Shown here: positions 1-7,577 of the stretch, piece by piece
How positions within the stretch are numbered: the stretch's first letter is position 1
Layout: each line of letters opens with the position of its first letter
Source: Candidatus Hydrogenedentota bacterium
GTDB lineage: Bacteria; Hydrogenedentota; Hydrogenedentia; Hydrogenedentales; SLHB01
Reading direction: 5' to 3'
Assembly: GCA_003557825.1 (NCBI GenBank)
Contig: PWNM01000453.1
Coordinates: forward strand, 1-11,356
Length of the DNA stretch: 11,356 bases
Notes under the pieces: model-generated
The model's database searches: none
What the model was told of the DNA's origin: nothing
The model's input: only the letters and a program-made list of their open reading frames with translations
Program-made: the position numbers and the translations under genes

Positions 1-1113
1 ATGGTATTGCGTGACCCAAAGCCCCTCGATTTCCCTAATCTCGCCCTCTTCGATCATGGTCTGAATGGCCTCAAGCTGATTTTCAAACCCACAGTCGATG
101 ACATAGGCAGTCTTGTCCTGGGAAATCAGCATCCATGTATTGCCGATCTGGCGCAGGCATGATGGCGGCGGTTCGTTCTCTGCGATCTCCATTTGGTCCG
201 ATCGGTCCGCGAACTCCTCGAGCGTGGCGGGCATGTAATACCGCAGGCTCGATATGGAGGCGAATTTCGCATGGCAGTCCTCGAGCCCTTGAACCAAGGC
301 ATCAACCGCACCGGATGGATCGGCCATAATATTGCCGTGAGACGGAACCAACCGGGTCGGTTGGAGCGCTCTGATCCTCTGAAGGCTCTCGACCAACGCC
401 GGCCGGGCTCCAAGGTATCCGTGATAGCCCATGATATCCAACTCGCCGCATGTATAACCGGCCTGAAGACTGTGCAAATCCCATATCCGGCCGTGATCGT
501 AGATCAAATCGCCCGAGAACACCGTTGTTTCCCCGTCCACTTCCACGAGGTAGCTCAGAGAGCCTTCCGTATGGCCGGGCGTCGCGATGGCGGTGATGGT
601 TGCCGGCCCCCATTCGAAAGTCTCGCCGTCTTCAAATACACGATGGACAGTCACGGGTTCGGTCAGCATGAGGCGATGGGGGCGGAAGTAGTAAAGATGC
701 CAACGTTGATCGGGATCGCTCCAATAGTCGCCAACCCGATCGAAATACGCCTGCTCCGCTTTCGGAACGCCCAATCGGGCCCCCTGATCCACGAAACGAG
801 CCGCCCCGCAGGCCTGATCCCGATGATGATGGGTAAACAAGACATCGTCAACCGCTGCAATGCCCAATTCGGACAGCGCGTCGGCGACTTGTCCATCGCC
901 GCAATCGATCAACAGTGCCCGGTCGCCATCGTGTACGATGCCCACCTGAATGGGGCCACGGTATACAGACAGATGCTCACTCAGCCGGATCATGGACGTT
1001 GCCGCTCCTGTTTTTTGGGCACTCGAAATCATGTTGCAGGCAGCTACGCCAAGAGCCCCAGCCCCAAGGCTACCCAAGAAACGCCTGCGAGAGAGTTCAT
1101 TTTTACCCATCAT
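1..1113 (-). CDS. Tat-exported lipoprotein with MBL-fold hydrolase domain(s), 3' end cut by window edge
   Basis: The frame stays open for 371 codons from the ATG at 1113 to the window edge, so the C-terminus is missing. The N-terminus has a twin-arginine signal (SRRRFLGSLGAG, residues 8-19) running into a lipobox (VAAC, Cys26), which predicts Tat export and lipid anchoring. Residues about 45-265 are a metallo-beta-lactamase fold: IDCG (69-72), THHHRDQ (94-100), TPGHTEG (His181), SGDLIYDHG (Asp202) and SHGN (His259). These match the MBL metal ligands, except that the last position of HxHxDH is Gln100. From about residue 318 the pattern restarts (WMLISQDKTAYVIDCG, then VTQYH at the edge), suggesting a second MBL domain. 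GAGG at 1119-1122 lies 5 nt before the first ATG and 8 nt before a second in-frame ATG (1110). The substrate is unknown; the MBL call itself is firm. Confidence 0.9.
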   Translation of the reverse strand, partial: MMGKNELSRRRFLGSLGAGALGVAACNMISSAQKTGAATSMIRLSEHLSVYRGPIQVGIVHDGDRALLIDCGDGQVADALSELGIAAVDDVLFTHHHRDQACGAARFVDQGARLGVPKAEQAYFDRVGDYWSDPDQRWHLYYFRPHRLMLTEPVTVHRVFEDGETFEWGPATITAIATPGHTEGSLSYLVEVDGETTVFSGDLIYDHGRIWDLHSLQAGYTCGELDIMGYHGYLGARPALVESLQRIRALQPTRLVPSHGNIMADPSGAVDALVQGLEDCHAKFASISSLRYYMPATLEEFADRSDQMEIAENEPPPSCLRQIGNTWMLISQDKTAYVIDCGFENQLEAIQTMIEEGEIREIEGLWVTQYH

Positions 1114-1204
1114 GTATGCCTCATTCCATGGACTACTCGTGTTAGGTCTTGTACGCTTCATGCGAAACGCTGTGCATGGGTCGGTTTGTTTACGAATACT
1201 GCTT

Positions 1205-1213
1205 ATCTTAGCA
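1205..1213 (-). promoter_or_regulatory. Putative extended -10 promoter of the MBL lipoprotein gene
   Basis: On the minus strand the sequence reads TGC followed by TAAGAT, an extended -10 (TGn-TAnnnT). It would give a leader of about 85 nt before the start at 1113. No convincing -35 hexamer lies 16-18 nt upstream, so the call rests on the extended -10 alone. Confidence 0.3.
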
Positions 1214-1216
1214 CAG

Positions 1217-1240
1217 CCGAGGCCAAATAGCTGGCCTTGG
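1217..1240. promoter_or_regulatory. Inverted repeat in the divergent MBL / BLUF-EAL intergenic region
   Basis: CCGAGGCCA and TGGCCTTGG form a 9-bp stem with two G-T wobbles (six perfect pairs at the core, AGGCCA/TGGCCT) around a 6-nt loop AATAGC. It lies next to the putative -10 of the MBL gene and upstream of the BLUF-EAL promoter. It is not at the end of either gene, so an operator or leader structure is more likely than a terminator. The rest of 1114-1358 holds only the promoter-like sites listed separately. Confidence 0.35.
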
Positions 1241-1291
1241 TATGGCAAAGCATAACCAACCCTCATATAGGGTCAGTATGCGCCATGCTTC

Positions 1292-1300
1292 TGCTATACT
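1292..1300 (+). promoter_or_regulatory. Putative extended -10 promoter of the BLUF-EAL gene
   Basis: TGC followed by TATACT is an extended -10 with five of six matches to TATAAT. The hexamer 17 nt upstream is poor, which extended -10 promoters tolerate. Transcription would start near 1307, leaving a leader of about 50 nt. No clear ribosome binding site precedes the ATG at 1359; the nearest purine run, in the 1330s, is too far away. Confidence 0.45.
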
Positions 1301-1358
1301 GCGACAAGTACGAACGCATTAACGTGGGACATGACAGGGATTATCATAAACCCAAACT

Positions 1359-2543
1359 ATGCCGGAACTCATCCATCTAATTTATTGCAGCGCCGCCAGT
1401 AAACCCTTCAGCCGAGAGGATCTCGCCGAACTGTTGACCAAAGCCCGCCGCAACAACGAGCAATGCGGCGTCACCGGTATGTTGTTGTATACCGAGGGGA
1501 GTTTCTTTCAGATTCTAGAGGGGGAACCGGAAACCGTGGACGCTCTGTTCGAAACCATCGCAGAAGATGAACGTCATACGGATCTCACCCGGATCATTCG
1601 CGAACCCATCGTGGACCGTTCCTTTGGTGATTGGACCATGGGCTACGCCGATATCACCTCCGAGGAGCTGGATTCCATTGTCGGCGCGAATGACTTTTTT
1701 ACGAGCGGGGAATCCTTTGTCCGAATTGGATCGGGACGGGCAAAGAAACTCTTGGCGGCGTTTAAGGGCGGTCGATGGAGGGCATCGCTAAGCGGCGACA
1801 GTTTCCACGACGAAGGCGACGAGCAAATTGCCGATGGCCGATCATCAAATTACTCCTATGCCTATCAGCCAATTATCCATGTGCCGAGCCGCTCAATTTT
1901 TACCTATGAAGCCCTGATACGCGGACCAGGAAACGAATCGGGCGCCACCGTGCTCCAACACGTGAATCCGTCCGATAAGAACACTTTCGAAGCGGAGAGC
2001 TGTGTTGCGGCCCTCGAACTGGCGGCCCGCCTGGGCTTATCTACCCGGTTGAATCTGAACTTCTCGCCGTCCACGCTCCGGTCGTCTCCCACGGCCATTG
2101 CCTCCTTGCTCGATGCCGCCCGGCGATGCGGGATTCGACCGACGCAGATCGTGCTCGAGATCCTCGAGAGCGAAATCATCCACACCTACAAGGATCTACG
2201 AGAAGCCTTGCACGAATATCGCGAGTCGGGATTGACCTTTGCCATCGATGATTTCGGGGCAGGTTATGCCGGACTGAACTTGCTTGCCGAGTTTCAACCG
2301 GATTTCGTTAAGCTGGACATGCATCTTGTACGAGGTATCGAGAGCAACGGCCCGCGACAGGCCATTATCCGGGGCATCGCACAGACCTGCCTGGATTTGG
2401 GCATCGACATCATCGCAGAAGGCGTCGAGACCGAAGGGGAGTACGCCTGGTTTCGAGGGGAAGGCGTCGAGCTGTTTCAGGGCTTCTTGTTCGCCATGCC
2501 CACATTTCTGCAATTGCCCACGTCGTTCTACCTCCCCAGCTAA
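1359..2543 (+). CDS. BLUF-EAL blue-light-regulated c-di-GMP phosphodiesterase
   Basis: This 394-residue cytosolic protein joins a BLUF flavin photosensor (about 1-96) to an EAL domain (about 164-390). The BLUF residues Tyr9, Asn33, Gln51, Trp92 and Met94 have the same spacing as Tyr21, Asn45, Gln63, Trp104 and Met106 of AppA, so FAD binding and the light-driven hydrogen-bond switch should be intact. The EAL domain keeps EALIRG (Glu184), Asn234 in NFSP, Glu267 in LEILE, DDFG (297-300), Lys318 in KLD, AEGVET (Glu354, Glu357) and Gln374 in QGF, which is the full metal-binding and catalytic set. The product should hydrolyse c-di-GMP to pGpG in response to blue light, like BlrP1. There is no transmembrane segment and no GGDEF domain. 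The gene ends 17 bp from the convergent alr gene. The output it controls is not encoded in view. Confidence 0.95.
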   Translation: MPELIHLIYCSAASKPFSREDLAELLTKARRNNEQCGVTGMLLYTEGSFFQILEGEPETVDALFETIAEDERHTDLTRIIREPIVDRSFGDWTMGYADITSEELDSIVGANDFFTSGESFVRIGSGRAKKLLAAFKGGRWRASLSGDSFHDEGDEQIADGRSSNYSYAYQPIIHVPSRSIFTYEALIRGPGNESGATVLQHVNPSDKNTFEAESCVAALELAARLGLSTRLNLNFSPSTLRSSPTAIASLLDAARRCGIRPTQIVLEILESEIIHTYKDLREALHEYRESGLTFAIDDFGAGYAGLNLLAEFQPDFVKLDMHLVRGIESNGPRQAIIRGIAQTCLDLGIDIIAEGVETEGEYAWFRGEGVELFQGFLFAMPTFLQLPTSFYLPS

Positions 2544-2560
2544 CACCCTTGTATGGCGCG

Positions 2561-3682
2561 CTATCGGACGTAGACCCGCTCCACCCGATTCCCGATTCCT
2601 GTCAGGATGTCGTAGGGAATGGTCTCCGCCAACCGGGCCAACTCCTCGACAGTTATAGCGTCGTCGCCGTCGGCGCCTATCAACACAGCGGCATCGCCCG
2701 GTCGAACCTCGGGAGGTCGGCTGATATCGACCACGATTTGGTCCATGGAAATACGGCCGCGAACCGGACGGCGCACGCCACGGATGAGAACCTCGGCATG
2801 GTTCGCGAGGCGAAACTTGTAGCCGTCGGCATAGCCCACGGGCAGCAGGGCCACCCGTTGCCGAGACGGGACGGTGTATGTGCGGTTGTAGCCGATGGTC
2901 GCCCCCACCGGCAGGTCTTTGACAAGAACCACCGTGGTCTCCCAACGCAACACGGGCCGCAGCTTGACATACGACGGCAAACGCTCGCCTCCCCATACGC
3001 CATAGGTCATAAGGCCAGGCCGCACCATGGTGAACGCCGATCCGGGGTAATAGACAATGGCCCCGCTGCTGGCGGCATGGACGTGCCCAATGTCACCGAC
3101 CGTATCCCGCAGGACGGCGACGATCTCAGCAAAGCGACAGACCTGGTCGTTCGTCTGCGGATCCTCGGGAACATCGGCCACCGGGAAATGAGTGGCCACG
3201 CCGGCGAATTGTAAGCCCGCAAGCTGCTTCATTTGCAACACGCTGTCCACCGCCTGCTCAGGCGCAATGCCTTGCCGCCCCATGCCTGTATCGATTTTGC
3301 AATGAACGGGCGTTGTGCTATCCAGTCGTTTGGATATGCCTGACACTGCCTGAGCAAAGGACAAACTCGACACCGTGAGTTCCAGGTTATGCCGCACAGC
3401 GGATTCGATGGCCGCTTCATCGGGTTGAACCAGCACCAGGATCGGGGCCGTGATGCCGGCCTCGCGCAACTCGATTCCTTCGGGAACCGTGGCCACGCCA
3501 AGCAAGGCGGCTCCTTCCGCCACCGCGGTCCGGGCCAACGGAACGGCTCCATGTCCGTAGGCGTTGGCCTTCACCACGGGGGCGAGCAGGCAATCCCGTG
3601 GCAGCAGCCGCCGCACCTGAGCCAGATTATGGGCGTAGGCAGTTCGGTCGATGAGGGCTCGGGAGGGGGCAATGATTGTCAT
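2561..3682 (-). CDS. alr: Alanine racemase (PLP-dependent)
   Basis: Alanine racemase interconverts L- and D-alanine for peptidoglycan synthesis in the cytosol. The 373-residue product is of normal family length. VVKANAYGHG carries the PLP lysine (Lys38). KIDTGMGRQG, the GYADGY motif with the catalytic tyrosine, GRISMDQ and IPYDILTGIGNRV follow in the standard order of the N-terminal TIM barrel and C-terminal beta domain. I chose the ATG at 3682, which gives MTIIAPSRALID. The frame is open further upstream to 3913, but that extension lies inside pgsA and resembles nothing in the family. The start overlaps the pgsA stop as ATGA, suggesting translational coupling; no strong ribosome site is visible. 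It is the last gene of the ftsK-rodZ-pgsA-alr operon. No intrinsic terminator is visible in the 17-bp gap to the convergent BLUF-EAL gene. Confidence 0.96.
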   Translation of the reverse strand: MTIIAPSRALIDRTAYAHNLAQVRRLLPRDCLLAPVVKANAYGHGAVPLARTAVAEGAALLGVATVPEGIELREAGITAPILVLVQPDEAAIESAVRHNLELTVSSLSFAQAVSGISKRLDSTTPVHCKIDTGMGRQGIAPEQAVDSVLQMKQLAGLQFAGVATHFPVADVPEDPQTNDQVCRFAEIVAVLRDTVGDIGHVHAASSGAIVYYPGSAFTMVRPGLMTYGVWGGERLPSYVKLRPVLRWETTVVLVKDLPVGATIGYNRTYTVPSRQRVALLPVGYADGYKFRLANHAEVLIRGVRRPVRGRISMDQIVVDISRPPEVRPGDAAVLIGADGDDAITVEELARLAETIPYDILTGIGNRVERVYVR

Positions 3683-4320
3683 GCCAATTGGTCCAGTTTG
3701 AGGGCCCGCCAGTTCATCAAGGCGAACTGAACTCCCGAGTAGATGGTAACCAGCGCCACAAGGATGGCCGCGCCAAAGGAACCCCAACGGAGAAAGACGA
3801 CATAGTAGGGCACATATTCGGGCAGCACATACTCGACCACATATTTCAACAAGACAAACCCTAGACAGCAATACATGAAAATGGTCTGAACGACGGTCTT
3901 GGCTTTGCCCCAACTGTTTGCGGCAATCACCATGCCTTCGGTCGCCGCCAAGGAACGGGCTCCGGTGACGAGGAACTCACGGGACAGGATGGCGACGACG
4001 GTCCAACCGGGAATGTACAGATCGTCCAGTAGCATAATCATGACCAGGGCCGCCGTGAAGAACACTTTATCGGCCACCGGATCGAACAGCTTGCCGAAAT
4101 TGGTAACCAGGTTCCGCGAGCGCGCGATGTGGCCGTCGAGGTAATCGGATATGGACGCCACGATAGCGACCAGCGTAGCAACAAAAACGAACAAAAAAGA
4201 GTCAAAGGAAAGAAGCACCACAAATACAGGGGTAAGCACCAATCGGAGAATGGTCAGCTTATTCGGCAGGTTAATCCCCAACGACGGGGATTTGGTAGCA
4301 TCGGTCTGGGTCGTATTCAT
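3679..4320 (-). CDS. pgsA: CDP-diacylglycerol-glycerol-3-phosphate 3-phosphatidyltransferase
   Basis: PgsA transfers the phosphatidyl group from CDP-diacylglycerol to glycerol-3-phosphate, the committed step of phosphatidylglycerol and cardiolipin synthesis, in the cytoplasmic membrane. The 213-residue protein has the complete CDP-alcohol phosphotransferase signature D-x2-D-G-x2-A-R-x8-G-x3-D-x3-D at Asp59, Asp62, Gly63, Ala66, Arg67, Gly76, Asp80 and Asp84. It opens with NLPNKLTILRL (17-27), which is typical of PgsA rather than phosphatidylserine synthase. Several hydrophobic helices follow. Length is slightly above the usual 180-200 because of a 15-residue polar N-terminal tail and a C-terminal tail. 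The AGGA ribosome site is weak and about 11 nt before the ATG. It lies 107 bp after the rodZ-like gene and overlaps alr by 4 nt. A cardiolipin or phosphatidylinositol-phosphate synthase is possible but less likely. Confidence 0.93.
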   Translation of the reverse strand: MNTTQTDATKSPSLGINLPNKLTILRLVLTPVFVVLLSFDSFLFVFVATLVAIVASISDYLDGHIARSRNLVTNFGKLFDPVADKVFFTAALVMIMLLDDLYIPGWTVVAILSREFLVTGARSLAATEGMVIAANSWGKAKTVVQTIFMYCCLGFVLLKYVVEYVLPEYVPYYVVFLRWGSFGAAILVALVTIYSGVQFALMNWRALKLDQLA

Positions 4321-4388
4321 GAGGTCGGCAATCCTATTGGCCGTGTCGGGGTGAAACGCTAAAGCAATAACACACGCAGTAAAGGTGG

Positions 4389-4394
4389 ATTATA
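4389..4394 (-). promoter_or_regulatory. Perfect TATAAT in the rodZ-pgsA gap, possible internal promoter
   Basis: On the minus strand the 107-bp gap between the rodZ-like gene and pgsA contains an exact TATAAT. It would start transcription near 4382, about 60 nt before pgsA. The hexamers 16-18 nt upstream do not resemble TTGACA and there is no TGn extension, so this may be chance. If real, it would let pgsA-alr be expressed apart from ftsK-rodZ. Confidence 0.3.
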
Positions 4395-4427
4395 CGCGAC
4401 CCCGCTTGAGCCGTGCGACCTTCATGG

Positions 4428-4895
4428 CTATTCCAATTCGGAGACAGGCGGCGGAACTACCAAGTCCCGCGTAACGGCCTCTGCGCGCCCCTCCGCGCCG
4501 TCTGACTGGGGCTGTACCACCACGGTATAGGTAAACCAACACAAGGCGATAACGGCGCACACGGCGGCCCACGTCAACATATTGGACATCCGCCTGCTGA
4601 ACGTCATCGCCGGCAGACTGACGGTCGGACGCCGGAATAAGGTTCGTTGCGGCGGCTGGACGCTTTCGCTGTAAGCCGCCAAAAACGGTTCGGGTTCGAA
4701 GCCGATAAATCGGCAATAGGTCTTCAGGAAGCCCAGGGCATAGCATGGCGCCGGCAATGCCTTGAAGTTCCCTTTCTCCAGCGCATCGACATACTCGACC
4801 GGAATGTGAGCGTGTTCGAATACGTCCGTTTGGCTGAACCCCAATGCGACACGTCGTTCCCGCAATTCTTCTCCACTGAATTCGTCGTGTTTCAT
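4428..4895 (-). CDS. rodZ: RodZ-like helix-turn-helix membrane protein, short form
   Basis: RodZ links the MreB cytoskeleton to the membrane in cell-shape control. Residues about 7-75 form a RodZ-type HTH: GEELRERRVALGFSQTDV, then ALEKGNF, then LPAPCYALGFLKTYCRFIG. The last segment corresponds to the family's LP-x2-YA-x-GF-x-R/K-x-Y hallmark, where the aromatic residues face MreB. A linker with basic residues (SRRMSN, 100-105) leads into one transmembrane helix (about 107-127). About 28 residues then follow on the outer side. The beta-rich periplasmic domain (DUF4115) of E. coli RodZ is absent, so at 155 residues this is a short form like those in some other phyla. The ATG overlaps the ftsK stop as ATGA, with GAGG 4 nt upstream. 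Its place between ftsK and pgsA supports the call (compare ymfM of Bacillus). Confidence 0.82.
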   Translation of the reverse strand: MKHDEFSGEELRERRVALGFSQTDVFEHAHIPVEYVDALEKGNFKALPAPCYALGFLKTYCRFIGFEPEPFLAAYSESVQPPQRTLFRRPTVSLPAMTFSRRMSNMLTWAAVCAVIALCWFTYTVVVQPQSDGAEGRAEAVTRDLVVPPPVSELE

Positions 4896-7531
4896 GCGAC
4901 CTCGTCGTTGGGCGATGCCTGGACCAGGATTTCCCGAGCCTTGCTGCCCACATGCGGACCTACAATCCCCCTCATTTCCATCATGTCGATGAGACGTGCG
5001 GCCCTAGTATACCCCACACGCAACCGCCGTTGCACCATCGAAATCGAGGCCTGGCCGGTCTCGAGCACGACCCGCACCGCATCCTCGAATAACTCGTCGT
5101 CCTGGTCATCGGCGGCATTGTACCCCTCTTTATTGCCTTCAAATCCGGCAATTTCGTCCTTATATTGCGGCGGCGCTTGCGTCTTCAGATAGGCGATGAG
5201 CGAGTTCATCTCCTCATCGCTGACAAACGCGCCCTGCACGCGGGTCGGCTTCGATTGCCCGGCGGGCAGATAGAGCATGTCGCCCCGTCCAATCAGCCGT
5301 TCAGCGCCGATTTGGTCGAGAATACAGCGCGAATCGACCTTGGACGACACCTGAAACGACATCCGGGCGGGGAAGTTGGCCTTGATGACGCCGGTCAACA
5401 CGTCAACCGACGGCCGTTGCGTGGCGATGATCAGGTGTATTCCCACGGCGCGAGCCAATTGGGCTAGGCGGGCGATGGCATCTTCGACCTCGGCCCGGGC
5501 CAGCATCATCAGGTCCGCCAACTCGTCAATGATACACACGATGTAGGGCAGCTTGCGGATGACGTCCATCGATTCGGGGTCGGTCCCCTCTTCTTCGGGC
5601 ATCTCGATTTCGCCGTTTTCGACGCTGGTGTTGTATACCTCGATGTTGCGGACCCGCAGGTGCGAGAACAGCCGGTAGCGCTCCTCCATCTCGTTGATGA
5701 GCCAGCGGAGAGCGATGGCCGCCTTTTTCGGGTCCGTCACCACCGGCGTAATGAGATGGGGAATGTCGTTGAAAATGGATAACTCCACCATCTTCGGGTC
5801 GATGAAGATCACCTGCAACTCGTCGGGCGTCTTATTGGTGAGCAGACTGGCAATCATGGTCTTTACGCAGACCGTCTTCCCGGCTCCCGTCGCCCCGGCC
5901 ACAAGCAGATGGGGCATGGTCGCCAGGTCGGCCACGACCACGTCGCCGCTGATGTCTTTGCCAAGGACCAGATTCAGTTCGCCCTGGCTGTTTTGGAAGC
6001 GCCGCGACTCGAGCAGTTCCCGCACTACGACGGGTTCGCGATGGGCGTTGGGCACTTCGATGCCGACCCGCCCCTTGCCGGGAATGGGCGCTTCGACCCG
6101 CACGCGATGGGCCTTCAACGCCAGGGCCAGGTCATCGGCCAGCGAAACAAATCGGCTGACTTTGACCCCCGGAGCCGGTTCGAGTTCGAACCGCGTAATG
6201 GTCGGCCCCCGGGTCACCTCGGTCACCCGGGCCTCAATGCCAAAGGTCTTGAACGTTTCTTCGAGCAAGGCGCTCGTGCGGAGCAGCTTCTGTCCCATGT
6301 CTTCGTTGGACCGGGGCGGCGGCGGTTCGAAAATATCCAACGACGGCTTGGTATAGCGCCGGGGGTAGACATAATCGGGCGGCAACTCTTCTTCGATGAT
6401 GGTCTTGCGACGAGGCAAGGGCTTTTGCCTGTCCCCTTCATAAGCGGCGGCGGTCAGTTCGAGTTGCGCAGGCGCCGGCTCTATCTCGGGTTGGACGGGG
6501 ACATCGTCGGGCGTTTCGTCGGATGCATCGGCCCCGTCAAAGGGCAGCTCCTGCGTGTCCAGCGCGGCGAAGTCGTTGATGACAGGTTGCCGCTCATTCC
6601 CGGCTCGTTCCGGCGTTCCCGGGATATCATCGAACGGCAGATCCGGTTCGGATGCAAACAGGCCCGTTATGTCAGTGTCATCGTTCGAGCGGTTGACTGA
6701 TTGGGGTTCACGCGACTCCCGCGGCGCTACGCCGACCTCGTCCCCCTCCGGAATGTGCAACATCCACGGATGATCATCGTGGGACGCCACCGGTTCGGGA
6801 GCCTCCGGTTCTTCAACTTCCCGCTTCCGGGATTTGGGCTTGCGTGCCGGTTTTTTCGTACGGTTTTGGGTCGCGCCGATGCCTTGCCGGACAAGGACCA
6901 TTATCGCCGCGCTTAGGGCTTTGAAAAACGTTGTCAGGGTGCGAACAATCCCTGCTACCAGGACCCGCGCTTCGACAAAGACGTGAAGCAGCAGGAACTC
7001 CGTCGCCAGCAGAATCCCCACGAGAGCCAGGGAGATGCCGATGACATTGACGCCGATGACCCCGATGTAGGGCGTCAGCATATCGGCGAAAAAGGCCCCG
7101 AACACCCCGCCCGTTGGCATGGCCGAAACGGACTCAGCCTGAGCCGACCCCTCTTCCGAGAGTTCTTGCACCAGCGGCGCATCGACATGCAACAACAAGG
7201 ACACCGAAAAGACGAGCAGAAAGAGTCCCGCAATGCGCGTGGGAAGCCGATCAAGGGGGCTGTGTCGGAGGAGCATGCATCCCCAGATGCCCAGGATGCA
7301 ATAGAGGATGTGGGCGGCATACCCGAAGAGCAGGGTCAGCATGCCGGCGGTAATGGAACCCGGAACGCCCAGCGCGTTGGGGACGTGCTCCATACCATTG
7401 AGGGGACGGCGGATATCTCCTTGATACCCGTCCGTAACCAACACCAGAAAGAGCAGTATGGTTAACGTAAGTAAGAATACTCCGCAAACCTCACGGCGTC
7501 TTTCCGGCGCCATATTCGACAGCCACTTCAT
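4892..7531 (-). CDS. ftsK: DNA translocase FtsK/SpoIIIE
   Basis: FtsK pumps chromosomal DNA at the division septum and helps dimer resolution. The 879-residue protein has the usual order. The N-terminal membrane domain (about 1-215) has hydrophobic helices near 15-33, 58-85, 98-117 and 150-185. An acidic, proline-rich linker (about 225-400) follows, then the alpha/beta motor from about 400. Walker A is GATGAGKT with Lys552; Walker B is IVCIIDELADLMM with Asp669 and Glu670. IATQRPSVDVLTGVIKANFP and GRGDMLYLPAG are typical motor segments. The last 65 residues are the winged-helix gamma domain (RRLRVGYTRAARLIDMM), which reads KOPS-type polar sequences. Length is closer to SpoIIIE than to E. coli FtsK. 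The start at 7531 has GGGGGA 4 nt upstream. It is the first gene of the operon and overlaps the rodZ-like gene by ATGA. Confidence 0.97.
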   Translation of the reverse strand: MKWLSNMAPERRREVCGVFLLTLTILLFLVLVTDGYQGDIRRPLNGMEHVPNALGVPGSITAGMLTLLFGYAAHILYCILGIWGCMLLRHSPLDRLPTRIAGLFLLVFSVSLLLHVDAPLVQELSEEGSAQAESVSAMPTGGVFGAFFADMLTPYIGVIGVNVIGISLALVGILLATEFLLLHVFVEARVLVAGIVRTLTTFFKALSAAIMVLVRQGIGATQNRTKKPARKPKSRKREVEEPEAPEPVASHDDHPWMLHIPEGDEVGVAPRESREPQSVNRSNDDTDITGLFASEPDLPFDDIPGTPERAGNERQPVINDFAALDTQELPFDGADASDETPDDVPVQPEIEPAPAQLELTAAAYEGDRQKPLPRRKTIIEEELPPDYVYPRRYTKPSLDIFEPPPPRSNEDMGQKLLRTSALLEETFKTFGIEARVTEVTRGPTITRFELEPAPGVKVSRFVSLADDLALALKAHRVRVEAPIPGKGRVGIEVPNAHREPVVVRELLESRRFQNSQGELNLVLGKDISGDVVVADLATMPHLLVAGATGAGKTVCVKTMIASLLTNKTPDELQVIFIDPKMVELSIFNDIPHLITPVVTDPKKAAIALRWLINEMEERYRLFSHLRVRNIEVYNTSVENGEIEMPEEEGTDPESMDVIRKLPYIVCIIDELADLMMLARAEVEDAIARLAQLARAVGIHLIIATQRPSVDVLTGVIKANFPARMSFQVSSKVDSRCILDQIGAERLIGRGDMLYLPAGQSKPTRVQGAFVSDEEMNSLIAYLKTQAPPQYKDEIAGFEGNKEGYNAADDQDDELFEDAVRVVLETGQASISMVQRRLRVGYTRAARLIDMMEMRGIVGPHVGSKAREILVQASPNDEVA

Positions 7532-7577
7532 TGCGTCCCCCGCTGTTTGGGACTAGCTCCAACCCAACTGCATCCCC

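Noticed and set aside
193..1230. 345-codon plus-strand open frame opposite the MBL gene
   Set aside because: The minus-strand frame over the same bases encodes a clear Tat signal and all MBL motifs. The plus-strand product has no recognisable motif and is a shadow of GC-rich codon use.
1308..1322. LexA/SOS-type box near CGAACGCATTAACG
   Set aside because: Only the left half resembles the CGAAC half-site; the right half is not GTTCG, so there is no palindrome.
2544..2560. Bidirectional terminator between BLUF-EAL and alr
   Set aside because: The 17-bp gap has no usable stem and no T-run; termination may involve Rho or signals inside the coding ends.
2196..2996. 266-codon minus-strand frame across the alr / BLUF-EAL junction
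   Set aside because: It crosses the ends of two strongly supported convergent genes in a third frame and has no motif.
3683..3913. 77-codon upstream extension of alr
   Set aside because: It lies wholly within pgsA in another frame, its product is unlike any alanine racemase N-terminus, and the ATG overlapping the pgsA stop gives the normal family length.
5909..6700. 263-codon plus-strand frame opposite ftsK
   Set aside because: It is antisense to the conserved FtsK motor and linker, and the product is compositionally a shadow.
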